Assembly: GCA_913052345.1 (NCBI GenBank)
Contig: CAJXDR010000006.1
Span: 1-64,000, forward strand
DNA length: 64,000 bases
Source of the DNA: UBA4421 sp002470275
GTDB lineage: Bacteria; Pseudomonadota; Gammaproteobacteria; Pseudomonadales; Azotimanducaceae
Reading direction: 5' to 3'
Shown piece after piece: positions 7,362 through 14,203 of the stretch; positions within the stretch are counted from its first letter, which is position 1, and every line of letters starts with the position of its first letter. The translations under genes and the position numbers were made by a program. The notes under the pieces were generated by a model. The model was not told the origin of the DNA. It made no database searches and saw only the letters and a list, made by a program, of their open reading frames with translations.

Positions 7362-7901
7362 ATGAAATACCTTCCCCTCCTATCAAAAGAAGATGTTGTT
7401 GATGAAGCGCTGAAGAAAAAATGGGAAAGCTACCCCTTCGACCTGGCTCTCTTTCATGGTTGGGCCCATGTCCCTGAGGAATTCGTTTCCTATACGGTGT
7501 TCAATCGCGTGGTCTGGACCGAACAAGAGGATGGGATGCCGCTCTTGCTGAAGGAACTGGCCGTGGTTCAGGCGAGTGTCCTCAGCCACTCCTCCTATGA
7601 ATGGGGCAATCATGGCGCGCAAATGGTGAGGCGTGGTGGCAGCCAAGAGCAGGTGGATGCCTTGGTGGCGGGTGAAACCGACTCAGATCTGTTTAACGAA
7701 ACTGAGAAACTCATCATTACCTTTACAACCGAGATTGTTGTGGATTCAAAACCCACTGAAGCAACTCTCACGGCGATGGCTGACCTGTTTACCAGCAAGC
7801 AGATCATGCAGCTCACCTTTGCCATTGGCGCCTACATGCTGAATTCACGTGCGGCCAATCTCTTTGGTCTAGAGCTCGACGACGACAAAAAATACAACTG
7901 A
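7362..7901 (+). CDS. Carboxymuconolactone decarboxylase / AhpD-like family protein
   Basis: A 179-residue all-helical protein of the CMD fold. The diagnostic segment is E-L-A-V-V-Q-A-S-V-L-S-H-S-S-Y-E-W-G-N-H (about residues 66-85). It matches the E-W-x-x-H helix seen in CMD-type proteins but lacks the C-x-x-C of AhpD, so it should not be a disulfide reductase of alkyl hydroperoxidase. The C-terminal I-G-A-Y-M-L-N-S-R-A-A-N helix is also typical. CGGAGAATCC precedes the ATG. Members act in aromatic or lactone metabolism or have no known activity. The gene stands alone with palindromic sites upstream. Confidence 0.85.
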   Translation: MKYLPLLSKEDVVDEALKKKWESYPFDLALFHGWAHVPEEFVSYTVFNRVVWTEQEDGMPLLLKELAVVQASVLSHSSYEWGNHGAQMVRRGGSQEQVDALVAGETDSDLFNETEKLIITFTTEIVVDSKPTEATLTAMADLFTSKQIMQLTFAIGAYMLNSRAANLFGLELDDDKKYN

Positions 7902-7973
7902 TCGGCCAGGCCCTAACCGGCCCAATGTTTGTTACCCCGCCCAGGCGATCTGGCGCGCGGTGATGCTCGGGGA

Positions 7974-7991
7974 GGGGTGCCTTGGCACCCC
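7974..7991. repeat. Hairpin downstream of the CMD gene
   Basis: GGGGTGCC-TT-GGCACCCC is a perfect 8-base-pair hairpin, followed by further GC-rich symmetry up to about 8035. There is no T-run. It may be a stabilising 3' hairpin, a REP-like element or a weak terminator for the gene ending at 7901. Confidence 0.35.
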
Positions 7992-8078
7992 ATTGGGGTA
8001 CTTGGTGAGCCCCTTGGGCTTACGGGCTCCGGGCTGCCAGCCTATGCTCGATATCCGGTCAGGGTGTCGGGACTTCCT

Positions 8079-8198
8079 TTATGAACTCGCCAGCCAAAGC
8101 ACTAGGACCCAGCTGTAAGCATAAGCCGTCAAGAACGTACCACCCGCGGTCAACACCACAATCGCTTTCAGAATAAATACAGGTAGGCGTCGTTTCAT
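8079..8198 (-). CDS. 39-residue single-helix membrane protein next to a Fur box
   Basis: A short frame starts M-K-R-R-L-P-V-F-I-L-K and consists almost wholly of one hydrophobic helix (about residues 8-37), with positive charges at the start, ending W-L-A-S-S. AAAGAG lies 6 bases before the ATG. A good Fur-box match lies about 30-50 bases upstream on the same transcript side, so the gene is probably iron-regulated. I do not recognise it. Small membrane proteins next to Fur sites often accompany siderophore or PepSY/TonB functions, but no such gene is adjacent here. An overlapping 60-codon frame (8059-8241) is considered a shadow. Confidence 0.45.
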   Translation of the reverse strand: MKRRLPVFILKAIVVLTAGGTFLTAYAYSWVLVLWLASS

Positions 8199-8226
8199 CA
8201 GTAACTCTTTTATCTCGGCCCTTTAT

Positions 8227-8245
8227 GTTAATGAGAATCATTCGT
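8227..8245. promoter_or_regulatory. Candidate Fur box
   Basis: The 19 bases starting GTTAATGAGAATCATT match the GATAATGATAATCATTATC consensus at 14 positions, including the whole central AATGA-x-AATCATT core. It is positioned as an operator for the small minus-strand gene starting at 8198. Between it and the hydrolase gene at 8550 (8246-8549) I see no other gene. Confidence 0.55.
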
Positions 8246-8549
8246 ATTTAAAAGGTTTGGCTGGCGTTGGGTAGCAGGGGGATTCTCGAGATTTTCTGTC
8301 ACTGACGGCCATGGCTCCCTCGGAGATGCGCCCCATCCATCGGAAGCCGGGATAGGGATTTTTGGGTGGTAATCTAGGGCAGCCGGCGGCGAAAGGAGGG
8401 GCCGACGCTAGGCCTGGGTCGTTAGGGCGCACTATAGTCGGAACCCTGGAGGGGAGCATAGAACGATAAGTGGGCGCACATGTCCGTTCAAATTCTGGTC
8501 CGTGCTCGATGTTCCCTGGTGAACAGATAGCTAGTCGTGGAGTTCTTTG

Positions 8550-9941
8550 ATGATGAAGCCCTTTCTCCTTTTTTCATCCTGTTTTTGGAGTTTGAGCGTT
8601 ATGGCTTTTCCAATAGATGCCGAAAATCCGATGTTGACCGCACCTGAATCCGTGGGTATGTCGGCAGCGAAACTTGCCAAGATTGATGACGTCATTCAGC
8701 GGCAGATGGACAAGGGTAATCTTCAGGGTGCCGTAGTGGCGGTGAGTCGCCGGGGCAAACCGATTTATTTCTCAGCCTTTGGCGAGTCCGACCAAGAAGC
8801 GGGCAAGCCCATGCGCAGGGACAACATGTTTGTAATGCAGTCGTCTACCAAACCGGTTACTGGAGTCGCGGCTATGATCGCGATGGAGCGTGGCCTTTTT
8901 GCAGCGACGGATGAAGTTCAAAAATACCTGCCCGGGTTTGCGGAAATCGAAGTTGCCGTCCTCAAAGACCCTACAGATCAAGACGTGAGCCCTAAATTCG
9001 TATGGGCTGAACCGGGTAAAGAAGTTGGTTTCTTTACTCGATTGGCGGGTGACCTGATAGCCAAGTGGACGGATGGATACATGCTGTTTGTGCCTGAACA
9101 TCGCACGGTGCCAGCATCGCGTCCGATAACGATCCATGATTTGTTAACCCATACCGCTGGGTTAGGCACCTACGGTTTGGGCCAAGCCTCTTCAGAGTGG
9201 GGCGCGCAGATGTTTGATAAGGGCAGCTTCGCAGATCAGGCGTATACCCTCGAGTCTTATATTGCCGCCGTCGCTCAGGGCCCCCTGGATTTTCAACCTG
9301 GGACGCGCTGGGCCTATAGCCCAACAATCGGTCTTGATGTGGTCGCGCGGATCATCGAAGTCACCTCGGGACAGGCCTTTAATGAGTTTGTTCAAACGAA
9401 CATTTTTGATCCCCTAGACATGCATGACACCCATTGGTGGAATGTCCTACCCGAAGAGAAGCGGGCACGTGTCGTAGTTAGACTGAGTGAAGGGAAGGAT
9501 GGAACTCGCAGCTATGAATCTGTCGCGGAGCCGGGAGACGACCGATATTTTTCTGGCTCGGTCGGGCTGATCAGCACTGCGCGAGATTTTCTGCACTTCG
9601 AGCAGATGCTGGTTAATCAGGGGGTCCTACTGGGCAATCGAATTCTCCAGGAGGATTCGGTTCGACTCATGTCCACCGACCATGCGGGTCACCTTTTCGG
9701 CGGTGAATCCAAGGGAAAAGCCGGTGGAACGGGGTTTGGTTATACCGTCGAGGTGACCCTCGATCCAGCGATTGCCGAACTGTCGAGAAGCGAGGGAGCC
9801 TTTGGTTGGGCTGGCGCTTTCGGAACCTACTCCTGGACGGAGCCCGCGACGCAAATAGCCGTGGTCGTGATGGTTCAGCAAGCGAGTAAGGAGCTTGGCC
9901 GCGAACTGGCCAAGGCCGTCAGTGAAGCGGTGATCGACTGA
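8550..9941 (+). CDS. Secreted serine hydrolase of the class C beta-lactamase family
   Basis: A 463-residue protein with a signal peptide (to about residue 20) and a beta-lactamase/esterase domain. The nucleophile motif is S-S-T-K (Ser98, Lys101) in M-Q-S-S-T-K-P-V-T-G. The second motif region reads W-A-Y-S-P-T-I-G, so the tyrosine is present but the usual Asn of Y-x-N is Pro. The H-D-L-L-T-H-T-A-G-L segment and the C-terminal F-G-T-Y-S-W-T-E-P motif are typical of EstB/PBP4*-like esterases. GGAG lies 7 bases before ATG 8550. The likely activity is ester or amide hydrolysis of small molecules in the periplasm; true beta-lactamase activity is unlikely. Confidence 0.9.
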   Translation: MMKPFLLFSSCFWSLSVMAFPIDAENPMLTAPESVGMSAAKLAKIDDVIQRQMDKGNLQGAVVAVSRRGKPIYFSAFGESDQEAGKPMRRDNMFVMQSSTKPVTGVAAMIAMERGLFAATDEVQKYLPGFAEIEVAVLKDPTDQDVSPKFVWAEPGKEVGFFTRLAGDLIAKWTDGYMLFVPEHRTVPASRPITIHDLLTHTAGLGTYGLGQASSEWGAQMFDKGSFADQAYTLESYIAAVAQGPLDFQPGTRWAYSPTIGLDVVARIIEVTSGQAFNEFVQTNIFDPLDMHDTHWWNVLPEEKRARVVVRLSEGKDGTRSYESVAEPGDDRYFSGSVGLISTARDFLHFEQMLVNQGVLLGNRILQEDSVRLMSTDHAGHLFGGESKGKAGGTGFGYTVEVTLDPAIAELSRSEGAFGWAGAFGTYSWTEPATQIAVVVMVQQASKELGRELAKAVSEAVID

Positions 9942-9984
9942 GGTCGAGGGATAAAGTACTGCAAGACTGGGGAGCAACACAAAG

Positions 9985-10311
9985 ATGAAAAAGCTTGGAT
10001 TTGTTTTTATTTTACTGGGCGTGGTTACTCACCCCGTGCTGGCCGTACATCACGAGGCTAAGGAAACAGATATTGGTTTCTGGGCTGCAAAGGACTGTCG
10101 TAATACGAGCAAAGCGGCTGGCCTGTATAGCTACGTGGCTGGTGTCGCGATGCAAAAAGCGGATGCCGCTAACAAAGCCGGCCAGACAAAGCAAGCTCAA
10201 GAGTCCAATGAGTCGGCCCTACTGTTTTCTCAGCTTTCGGCCAACCTGGCCACCACGTTCGAAGCTTTTTGTAAGGACAACCCGAAGCGGCACGCTAAAG
10301 CTTCTGACTAA
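9985..10311 (+). CDS. Small secreted helical protein with VHH mature N-terminus
   Basis: A 108-residue protein with a signal peptide ending P-V-L-A, leaving V-H-H at the N-terminus. The mature part (about 88 residues) is predicted alpha-helical and rich in Ala, Gln and Asn, with two cysteines (D-C-R and F-C-K) near the ends that could bridge a helical hairpin. It follows the serine hydrolase by 43 bases in the same direction and may share its transcript. GGGGAGCAACACAAAG precedes the ATG. The family is unknown. Confidence 0.65.
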   Translation: MKKLGFVFILLGVVTHPVLAVHHEAKETDIGFWAAKDCRNTSKAAGLYSYVAGVAMQKADAANKAGQTKQAQESNESALLFSQLSANLATTFEAFCKDNPKRHAKASD

Positions 10312-10669
10312 CCACGCTGGATTACCGTCTGATGACCGCGCATGTTTTGCTGATGGATAGCAGACGCTCTCTCGCGCCAGGGTGCCGCCCCTAACGGGCC
10401 TTGTCTGCGCTGCACTGCCGTTCCAGGTCGGTGCACAGCGTAATATCACAACGGGCCGCCTGAGTGCGTCCTAACTCTTGGGCAGGTCTAAAGCCCAATT
10501 CCGACCTGCCGTCAGTACGCAGTTCTACGGGTTTTATTTAAGGCCACCAAGGGGTGCAGTAGGGGGTGCTGATGCTGGTCAACAGACGGTATGGTCTAGC
10601 GATCCGATGTACTGAGCCTTTACTAACTGTGATCTTGCTCTGACGAGAAATGCCCAAAGGGGATGAACT
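10312..10669. other. Intergenic region with overlapping hairpins
   Basis: No convincing gene in 358 bases. At 10481-10510, GGCAGGTC pairs with GACCTGCC (8 bp), while TTGGGC (10479-10484) can instead pair with GCCCAA (10493-10498). The two stems are mutually exclusive, the layout of an attenuator or switch, about 160 bases before the small gene at 10670. Neither stem is followed by a T-run, so this may be chance. Confidence 0.3.
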
Positions 10670-10885
10670 ATGACGAAATGGAGTTATGCAAAGGATGCGG
10701 TGAAGGAGGCTGTTGCCAGTGCCTCAGACCACGCAGCAGATGATGCGGGCATGCTGGAGGCGCTAATTTCTGTCGCGCTGACCACCCTGGCTGAAATCAA
10801 GGGGGGTGACTACGCGAAAAATTTCATCGACTACGAAACGTCTTCCCTAGCGAATGCCCATGTGGACATACAGCGATTAACGTAG
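10670..10885 (+). CDS. Small hypothetical protein
   Basis: A 71-residue soluble, acidic protein with a helix-forming pattern (K-D-A-V-K-E-A-V-A-S-A and a long Leu/Ala helix in the middle). No motif or family was recognised. GGGGATGA lies just before the ATG. It is isolated between a 358-base intergenic region and the convergent dioxygenase gene. Confidence 0.5.
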   Translation: MTKWSYAKDAVKEAVASASDHAADDAGMLEALISVALTTLAEIKGGDYAKNFIDYETSSLANAHVDIQRLT

Positions 10886-10933
10886 CCACATGCAGTGCCA
10901 GAGGCCTGTTTTGGGCGGGTGGCCCCAGACTGG

Positions 10934-11782
10934 CTAAAATTGGGTATCCGCGATGGTTGTCCGGTGCAGTAGGCGGTCATAGCCCTCATAGCCTCCGGTG
11001 GCGGCATGCAGAAGCGAGCGGTTATCCCACATCACCAGCATATTCTTCGACCACGGATGGGAGTAGGTCACGGCCTCAGCGGTTTGATACGCATAGTACT
11101 CCTTGAGGAGCGCGTGACTCTCTGTTTGCTCTAGCCCAACGAAGCCTTGAATATAGGCCGGCGAAGAGTAGAGGGCCTTCTGGCCGGTCTCGTGGTGTGT
11201 GCGAACGAAGGGATGTTCGAACTTCTCTCTGGCTTTCTCGCTAAAGAGAATATCCATACTGCGGCCCTGCTCGGCGTCTTGTTCTCCGTAACCCCCGTCG
11301 GGCGCATAGCCTAGCTCCGCAGAATGAATGGCCACGAGGTCATCGGCTTTGTCGCGGAGAGTGCTGGGGAGACGCTCATAGGCCGCCACCTGATTGGCAA
11401 AGAGCGTATTCCCCCCGTGGGGCGGAATGGTAATACCAAATAGGCAGGTGCCGGCGGGTGGCACAGCCAAGAAGCTCCAGTCGGAGTGGAAAAATTCGGC
11501 AAAGATGCCTGTCTGCTCGTCTGCGTTGCGCTGAATCGCTGCGATATGCTCGTGACCCGGGATGTGGCCAAAGAATGGGTCCTCTCCGAAATGACCAAAG
11601 CAGAGCGTAAATCTTTCGAGATCCTGATTGCTCAGGGCTTGATCAGGAAAGACCAGCACTTTGTGGGTAAGCCAATGAGCGCGCAATTCATCGACCAGGT
11701 CCGGCGCCAGGTCTCCGCGTAGGTCTATGCCGCTAACGCGGGCGCCACAGGGCGCATCGATTTTTTCTACCCTTAACGTCAT
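10934..11782 (-). CDS. TauD/TfdA-family Fe(II)/2-oxoglutarate dioxygenase
   Basis: A 282-residue enzyme with the TauD double-stranded beta-helix. The facial triad is H-x-D in F-H-S-D-W-S-F (about residues 97-99) with the distal His in L-L-H-A-A-T-G-G-Y near the C-terminus. The arginine that binds 2-oxoglutarate is in D-R-L-L-H-R-T. N-terminal G-A-R-V-S-G-I-D-L and H-K-V-L-V-F-P-D-Q are also family hallmarks. ATG 11782 follows GGAGGGCCAGCA, so the longer frame to 11821 is not used. Members hydroxylate taurine, alkylsulfates, 2,4-D or related acids. No sulfonate transporter is adjacent, so the substrate is open. Confidence 0.93.
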   Translation of the reverse strand: MTLRVEKIDAPCGARVSGIDLRGDLAPDLVDELRAHWLTHKVLVFPDQALSNQDLERFTLCFGHFGEDPFFGHIPGHEHIAAIQRNADEQTGIFAEFFHSDWSFLAVPPAGTCLFGITIPPHGGNTLFANQVAAYERLPSTLRDKADDLVAIHSAELGYAPDGGYGEQDAEQGRSMDILFSEKAREKFEHPFVRTHHETGQKALYSSPAYIQGFVGLEQTESHALLKEYYAYQTAEAVTYSHPWSKNMLVMWDNRSLLHAATGGYEGYDRLLHRTTIADTQF

Positions 11783-11976
11783 TGCTGGCCCTCCGTTGCG
11801 CCTGGGGTGTTCCCATATCAAGACAACCTCCTAGGCGGTTCACGCTATTCGAGTCGTCCTGGCTCCGGGGGCAAGCATACACAGCTGAACGCATTGCCCA
11901 AAGAAGCATGAGGGGGTGGACCTGCGCGTTAAGGCCAAGGCGCCATCTGCGGCGACGAGAGGGGCTACGAAAAACC

Positions 11977-12003
11977 TAAAGTTTGCCGGATGTTTGCCGA
12001 TTC
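11977..12003 (+). promoter_or_regulatory. Sigma-28 (FliA) promoter of the flagellin gene
   Basis: TAAAGTTT (11977-11984), an exact 11-base spacer, and GCCGATTC (11996-12003) match the FliA consensus TAAAGTTT-N11-GCCGATAA at 14 of 16 positions, including every base of the -35 box. It lies 142 bases before the flagellin ATG, leaving a leader of about 135 bases. Confidence 0.9.
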
Positions 12004-12010
12004 AAAGAGG

Positions 12011-12060
12011 AACCGGCAAGTTCTTGCCGGTTTTGAGCACAAAGCGGCAATGGGTTGCCG
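12011..12060 (+). promoter_or_regulatory. Two stem-loops in the flagellin leader
   Basis: AACCGGCAA-GTTC-TTGCCGGTT (12011-12032) is a perfect 9-base-pair stem followed by two further T, giving a TTTT run with the end of the stem. A second stem, CGGCAA-TGGG-TTGCCG, follows at 12045-12060. Both reuse the same CGGCAA/TTGCCG arms and could also pair with each other. They start within about 10 bases of the expected transcription start, so they lie in the mRNA leader. Roles in mRNA stability, attenuation or protein binding are possible. Confidence 0.6.
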
Positions 12061-12144
12061 AGTCAAAACAAGTAGATCCTTAATCCTTAAAGGGGCGTCT
12101 TTGGGGCGGGGTTCAGCGCTCTGCAGGTGGTGAGAGGTCGAGAA

Positions 12145-13203
12145 ATGAGTTTGGTGGTGAATACCAACATCCTATCGCTGGGGACCCAGCGGTCATTAGC
12201 CGTTTCTGGTGATGCGCTGCAGTCGGCTATGGAGCGTCTTTCCTCAGGAAAGAAGATCAACAGTGCTGCCGACGATGCTGCCGGTTTTGCGATAGCAGAG
12301 CGGATGACGGCCCAGGTGCGAGGCCTAAATATGGCAACCAAGAACACCAACGAAGCCCTTTCCCTGCTGGCCGTCATTGAAAATGCCTCGTCGGATGTAA
12401 CCGATATGCTCCAGCGAATGCGTGAACTCGCCGTGCAGGCAGCAAACGATACCAACAGCGTTGCAGACCTGCAGTACCTCCAGGAAGAGGTCGACTCCCT
12501 CGTGCAGGAGATTGATCGCGTCGCAACCCAGACTCAGTACAACGGACAAAGTGTCTTGGACGGGACATTTTCAGAGAAATCCATTCAGGTCGGTAGCGAT
12601 GCCGGGCAAACCGTTTCGTTGTCGGTGGCCTCTCTTCAGTCCGCCTATGTTGGCTATACCTACGAGGCAACAGGTTCGCAAACTTCAGGCGCCAATAACT
12701 ACGATAGCGATAGCAATACCACGGTGGTGGGGTCGAATACATTAGATCCCGGCGTTCGCGCTGAGGACTTCGTATCCTTCGGCGATCCGGACCTGGATTC
12801 TGTTTACTACGTTGTGTACTCCATGGACGACGGCATGCTGGTTTATGGGGACGCCTCGGCGATAGCCGCAGACGAGACGATCAACAAGGTGGAACTCGGT
12901 CTCCAGAACGTTGATCTGGTCAATGATGCCGCCGCCGCTCTTGAATTCATTGATGCTGGATTAACCCAGGTTTCTTCTTATCGTGCCGAGTACGGCGCGC
13001 TGCAGAATCGGTTGGAGTACACCGTGTCCAACCTGATGAACGTGGCTGAGTATAGCGCTGCCGCGCGATCGCAAATTGAAGATGCGGATTTTGCGAGTGA
13101 AAGTGCTCGGCTTGCAAAGGCCCAGGTACTACAGCAATCTGGGGCCGCCATGCTGTCTCAGGCCAATGCCTCCGCCCAGCTCGTGTTATCTTTGATCAAA
13201 TAA
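12145..13203 (+). CDS. fliC: Flagellin
   Basis: A 352-residue flagellin. The N-terminal D0/D1 helices are complete (V-V-N-T-N-I-L-S-L, L-Q-S-A-M-E-R-L-S-S-G-K-K-I-N-S-A-A-D-D-A-A-G), followed by a short variable middle domain. The C-terminal D1/D0 ends in A-R-L-A-K-A-Q-V-L-Q-Q-S-G-A-A-M-L-S-Q-A-N. It is secreted by the flagellar export apparatus and forms the filament. Start ATG 12145 has AGAGG upstream; the frame could extend six codons to a GTG at 12127. It carries its own sigma-28 promoter and a structured leader. No other flagellar gene (FlaG, FliD, FliS) is within the window, so it is an isolated filament gene, perhaps one of several. Confidence 0.95.
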   Translation: MSLVVNTNILSLGTQRSLAVSGDALQSAMERLSSGKKINSAADDAAGFAIAERMTAQVRGLNMATKNTNEALSLLAVIENASSDVTDMLQRMRELAVQAANDTNSVADLQYLQEEVDSLVQEIDRVATQTQYNGQSVLDGTFSEKSIQVGSDAGQTVSLSVASLQSAYVGYTYEATGSQTSGANNYDSDSNTTVVGSNTLDPGVRAEDFVSFGDPDLDSVYYVVYSMDDGMLVYGDASAIAADETINKVELGLQNVDLVNDAAAALEFIDAGLTQVSSYRAEYGALQNRLEYTVSNLMNVAEYSAAARSQIEDADFASESARLAKAQVLQQSGAAMLSQANASAQLVLSLIK

Positions 13204-13288
13204 AAAAGTGAACAGACCGCCTGGCCAGAATCGCCCCTCGTTGGGGTTTACAGCGGACGCGCCACTGTTCTATTAAAAGGGTTCTCTC

Positions 13289-13438
13289 GTGCACTCGTAC
13301 CTTTGCCTTTGCATTATTGTCGTCATGATGTTCAGCGCTGGCTGCACAACATCAGGCCCTGCGCCAGTTCCCGGAGCCCATGAACCCGCGAAACAGAACT
13401 GCGGCCGAGCGATGACCCAGCGGACGAAATGTCGCTAA
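13289..13438 (+). CDS. Very small lipoprotein
   Basis: A 49-residue frame starting at GTG 13289 with AAGGG eight bases upstream. It has a short hydrophobic signal followed by a lipobox F-S-A-G-C (Cys19), then a 30-residue polar mature part with two more cysteines (N-C-G, K-C-R). A lipoprotein of the inner or outer membrane is the best reading. It ends 5 bases before a strong hairpin that can terminate both this gene and the convergent gene ending at 13482. The family is unknown. Its small size keeps confidence moderate. Confidence 0.5.
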   Translation: MHSYLCLCIIVVMMFSAGCTTSGPAPVPGAHEPAKQNCGRAMTQRTKCR

Positions 13439-13443
13439 TCAAC

Positions 13444-13466
13444 GGGCGGCCAGGCCTTGGCCGCCC
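13444..13466. terminator. Strong hairpin between convergent genes
   Basis: GGGCGGCCA (13444-13452) pairs perfectly with TGGCCGCCC (13458-13466) around a 5-base loop. It sits between the small lipoprotein (plus strand) and the secreted protein ending at 13482 (minus strand). T-runs are lacking, but position and stem strength favour bidirectional termination. Confidence 0.55.
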
Positions 13467-13481
13467 TCCCGGATACGATGG

Positions 13482-14099
13482 TTATTCGCTGGGTGCAGAT
13501 TCAGGCTGGTACTTGTAGTAGCCCTCTACCGGAATCATCAGGTGGGCATAGTCTGTGCCGGGCATCATCACGTAGGGTTCCCCTCGGGTGAAGTCGGCAT
13601 GAAACTCGGCCAGGGTTGCTGGGTCCTTAGGCATCAACATCAGGTGGGGGCCAGATTCAATCCACTGGTCAGGCGTGGAATCTTCCTTGTTCAGGACGCC
13701 CATCACGGTGTTGTCTTCGCCAACGTCACCGTGCAGCATCCACATAAAGGTATCTCGCGTCAGTTCAGGCTTGGTGCCGTTCATCGCTGCGGCGATCCAT
13801 TTAAAGCCCTCTTCATCGCCGCAGGCCGGCATCGCGTCGTGGGCATCCTTCCAGCCTTGCTCCGGGAAGGGACGCGGGTTGCCGGACTGACAGGTCCAGC
13901 CATTGGTTCCTTCTCTAAGGACTTCACCATTGCCGCCAATAATGGTGGCAAACTTGCCGATAAAGCCCGGCGCGGCCGAGGAATAGGCTTCGATCTGCCA
14001 AGCTGCCGAGGTGTGATCTTCGCCCTTCGCCATTTCGTGATGCCCGCCGAGGGCAGTTCCGCTGATCAGCAATAGGGTAAAAAAGAGTATTTCTCTCAT
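13482..14099 (-). CDS. Secreted protein with GHH mature N-terminus, function unknown
   Basis: A 205-residue secreted protein. The signal peptide ends in T-A-L-G, leaving G-H-H-E-M at the N-terminus. The mature domain has W-Q-I-E-A-Y-S-S-A-A-P, a G-W-T-C-Q-S-G-N segment, A-C-G-D-E-E-G and a Met-rich stretch (M-W-M-L-H-G-D-V, H-L-M-L-M-P-K, Y-V-M-M-P-G-T-D-Y-A-H-L-M). His/Met richness and the X-X-His terminus would suit copper binding, but no known copper-protein family was recognised. GAGAGGAA precedes the ATG. It lies 104 bases downstream of the lipoprotein hydrolase gene in the same direction and may be co-transcribed. Confidence 0.7.
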   Translation of the reverse strand: MREILFFTLLLISGTALGGHHEMAKGEDHTSAAWQIEAYSSAAPGFIGKFATIIGGNGEVLREGTNGWTCQSGNPRPFPEQGWKDAHDAMPACGDEEGFKWIAAAMNGTKPELTRDTFMWMLHGDVGEDNTVMGVLNKEDSTPDQWIESGPHLMLMPKDPATLAEFHADFTRGEPYVMMPGTDYAHLMIPVEGYYKYQPESAPSE

Positions 14100-14203
14100 C
14101 TAAATTCCTCTCTTAAGTTGTTGTTTATTCCGTCGTCATCGTACCCGAAACGATGCTGCGAAATGTTAAAAGATCGTCATCTATCGCCGTCTCATCAAGG
14201 GCG

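Noticed and set aside
8238..8459. 73-codon minus-strand frame left of the serine hydrolase
   Set aside because: Pro/Arg-rich translation without a start signal; overlaps the Fur-box area.
12011..12032. Hairpin with TTTT before flagellin read as the terminator of an upstream gene
   Set aside because: No plus-strand gene lies upstream, and the hairpin follows the sigma-28 promoter. It is better placed in the flagellin leader.
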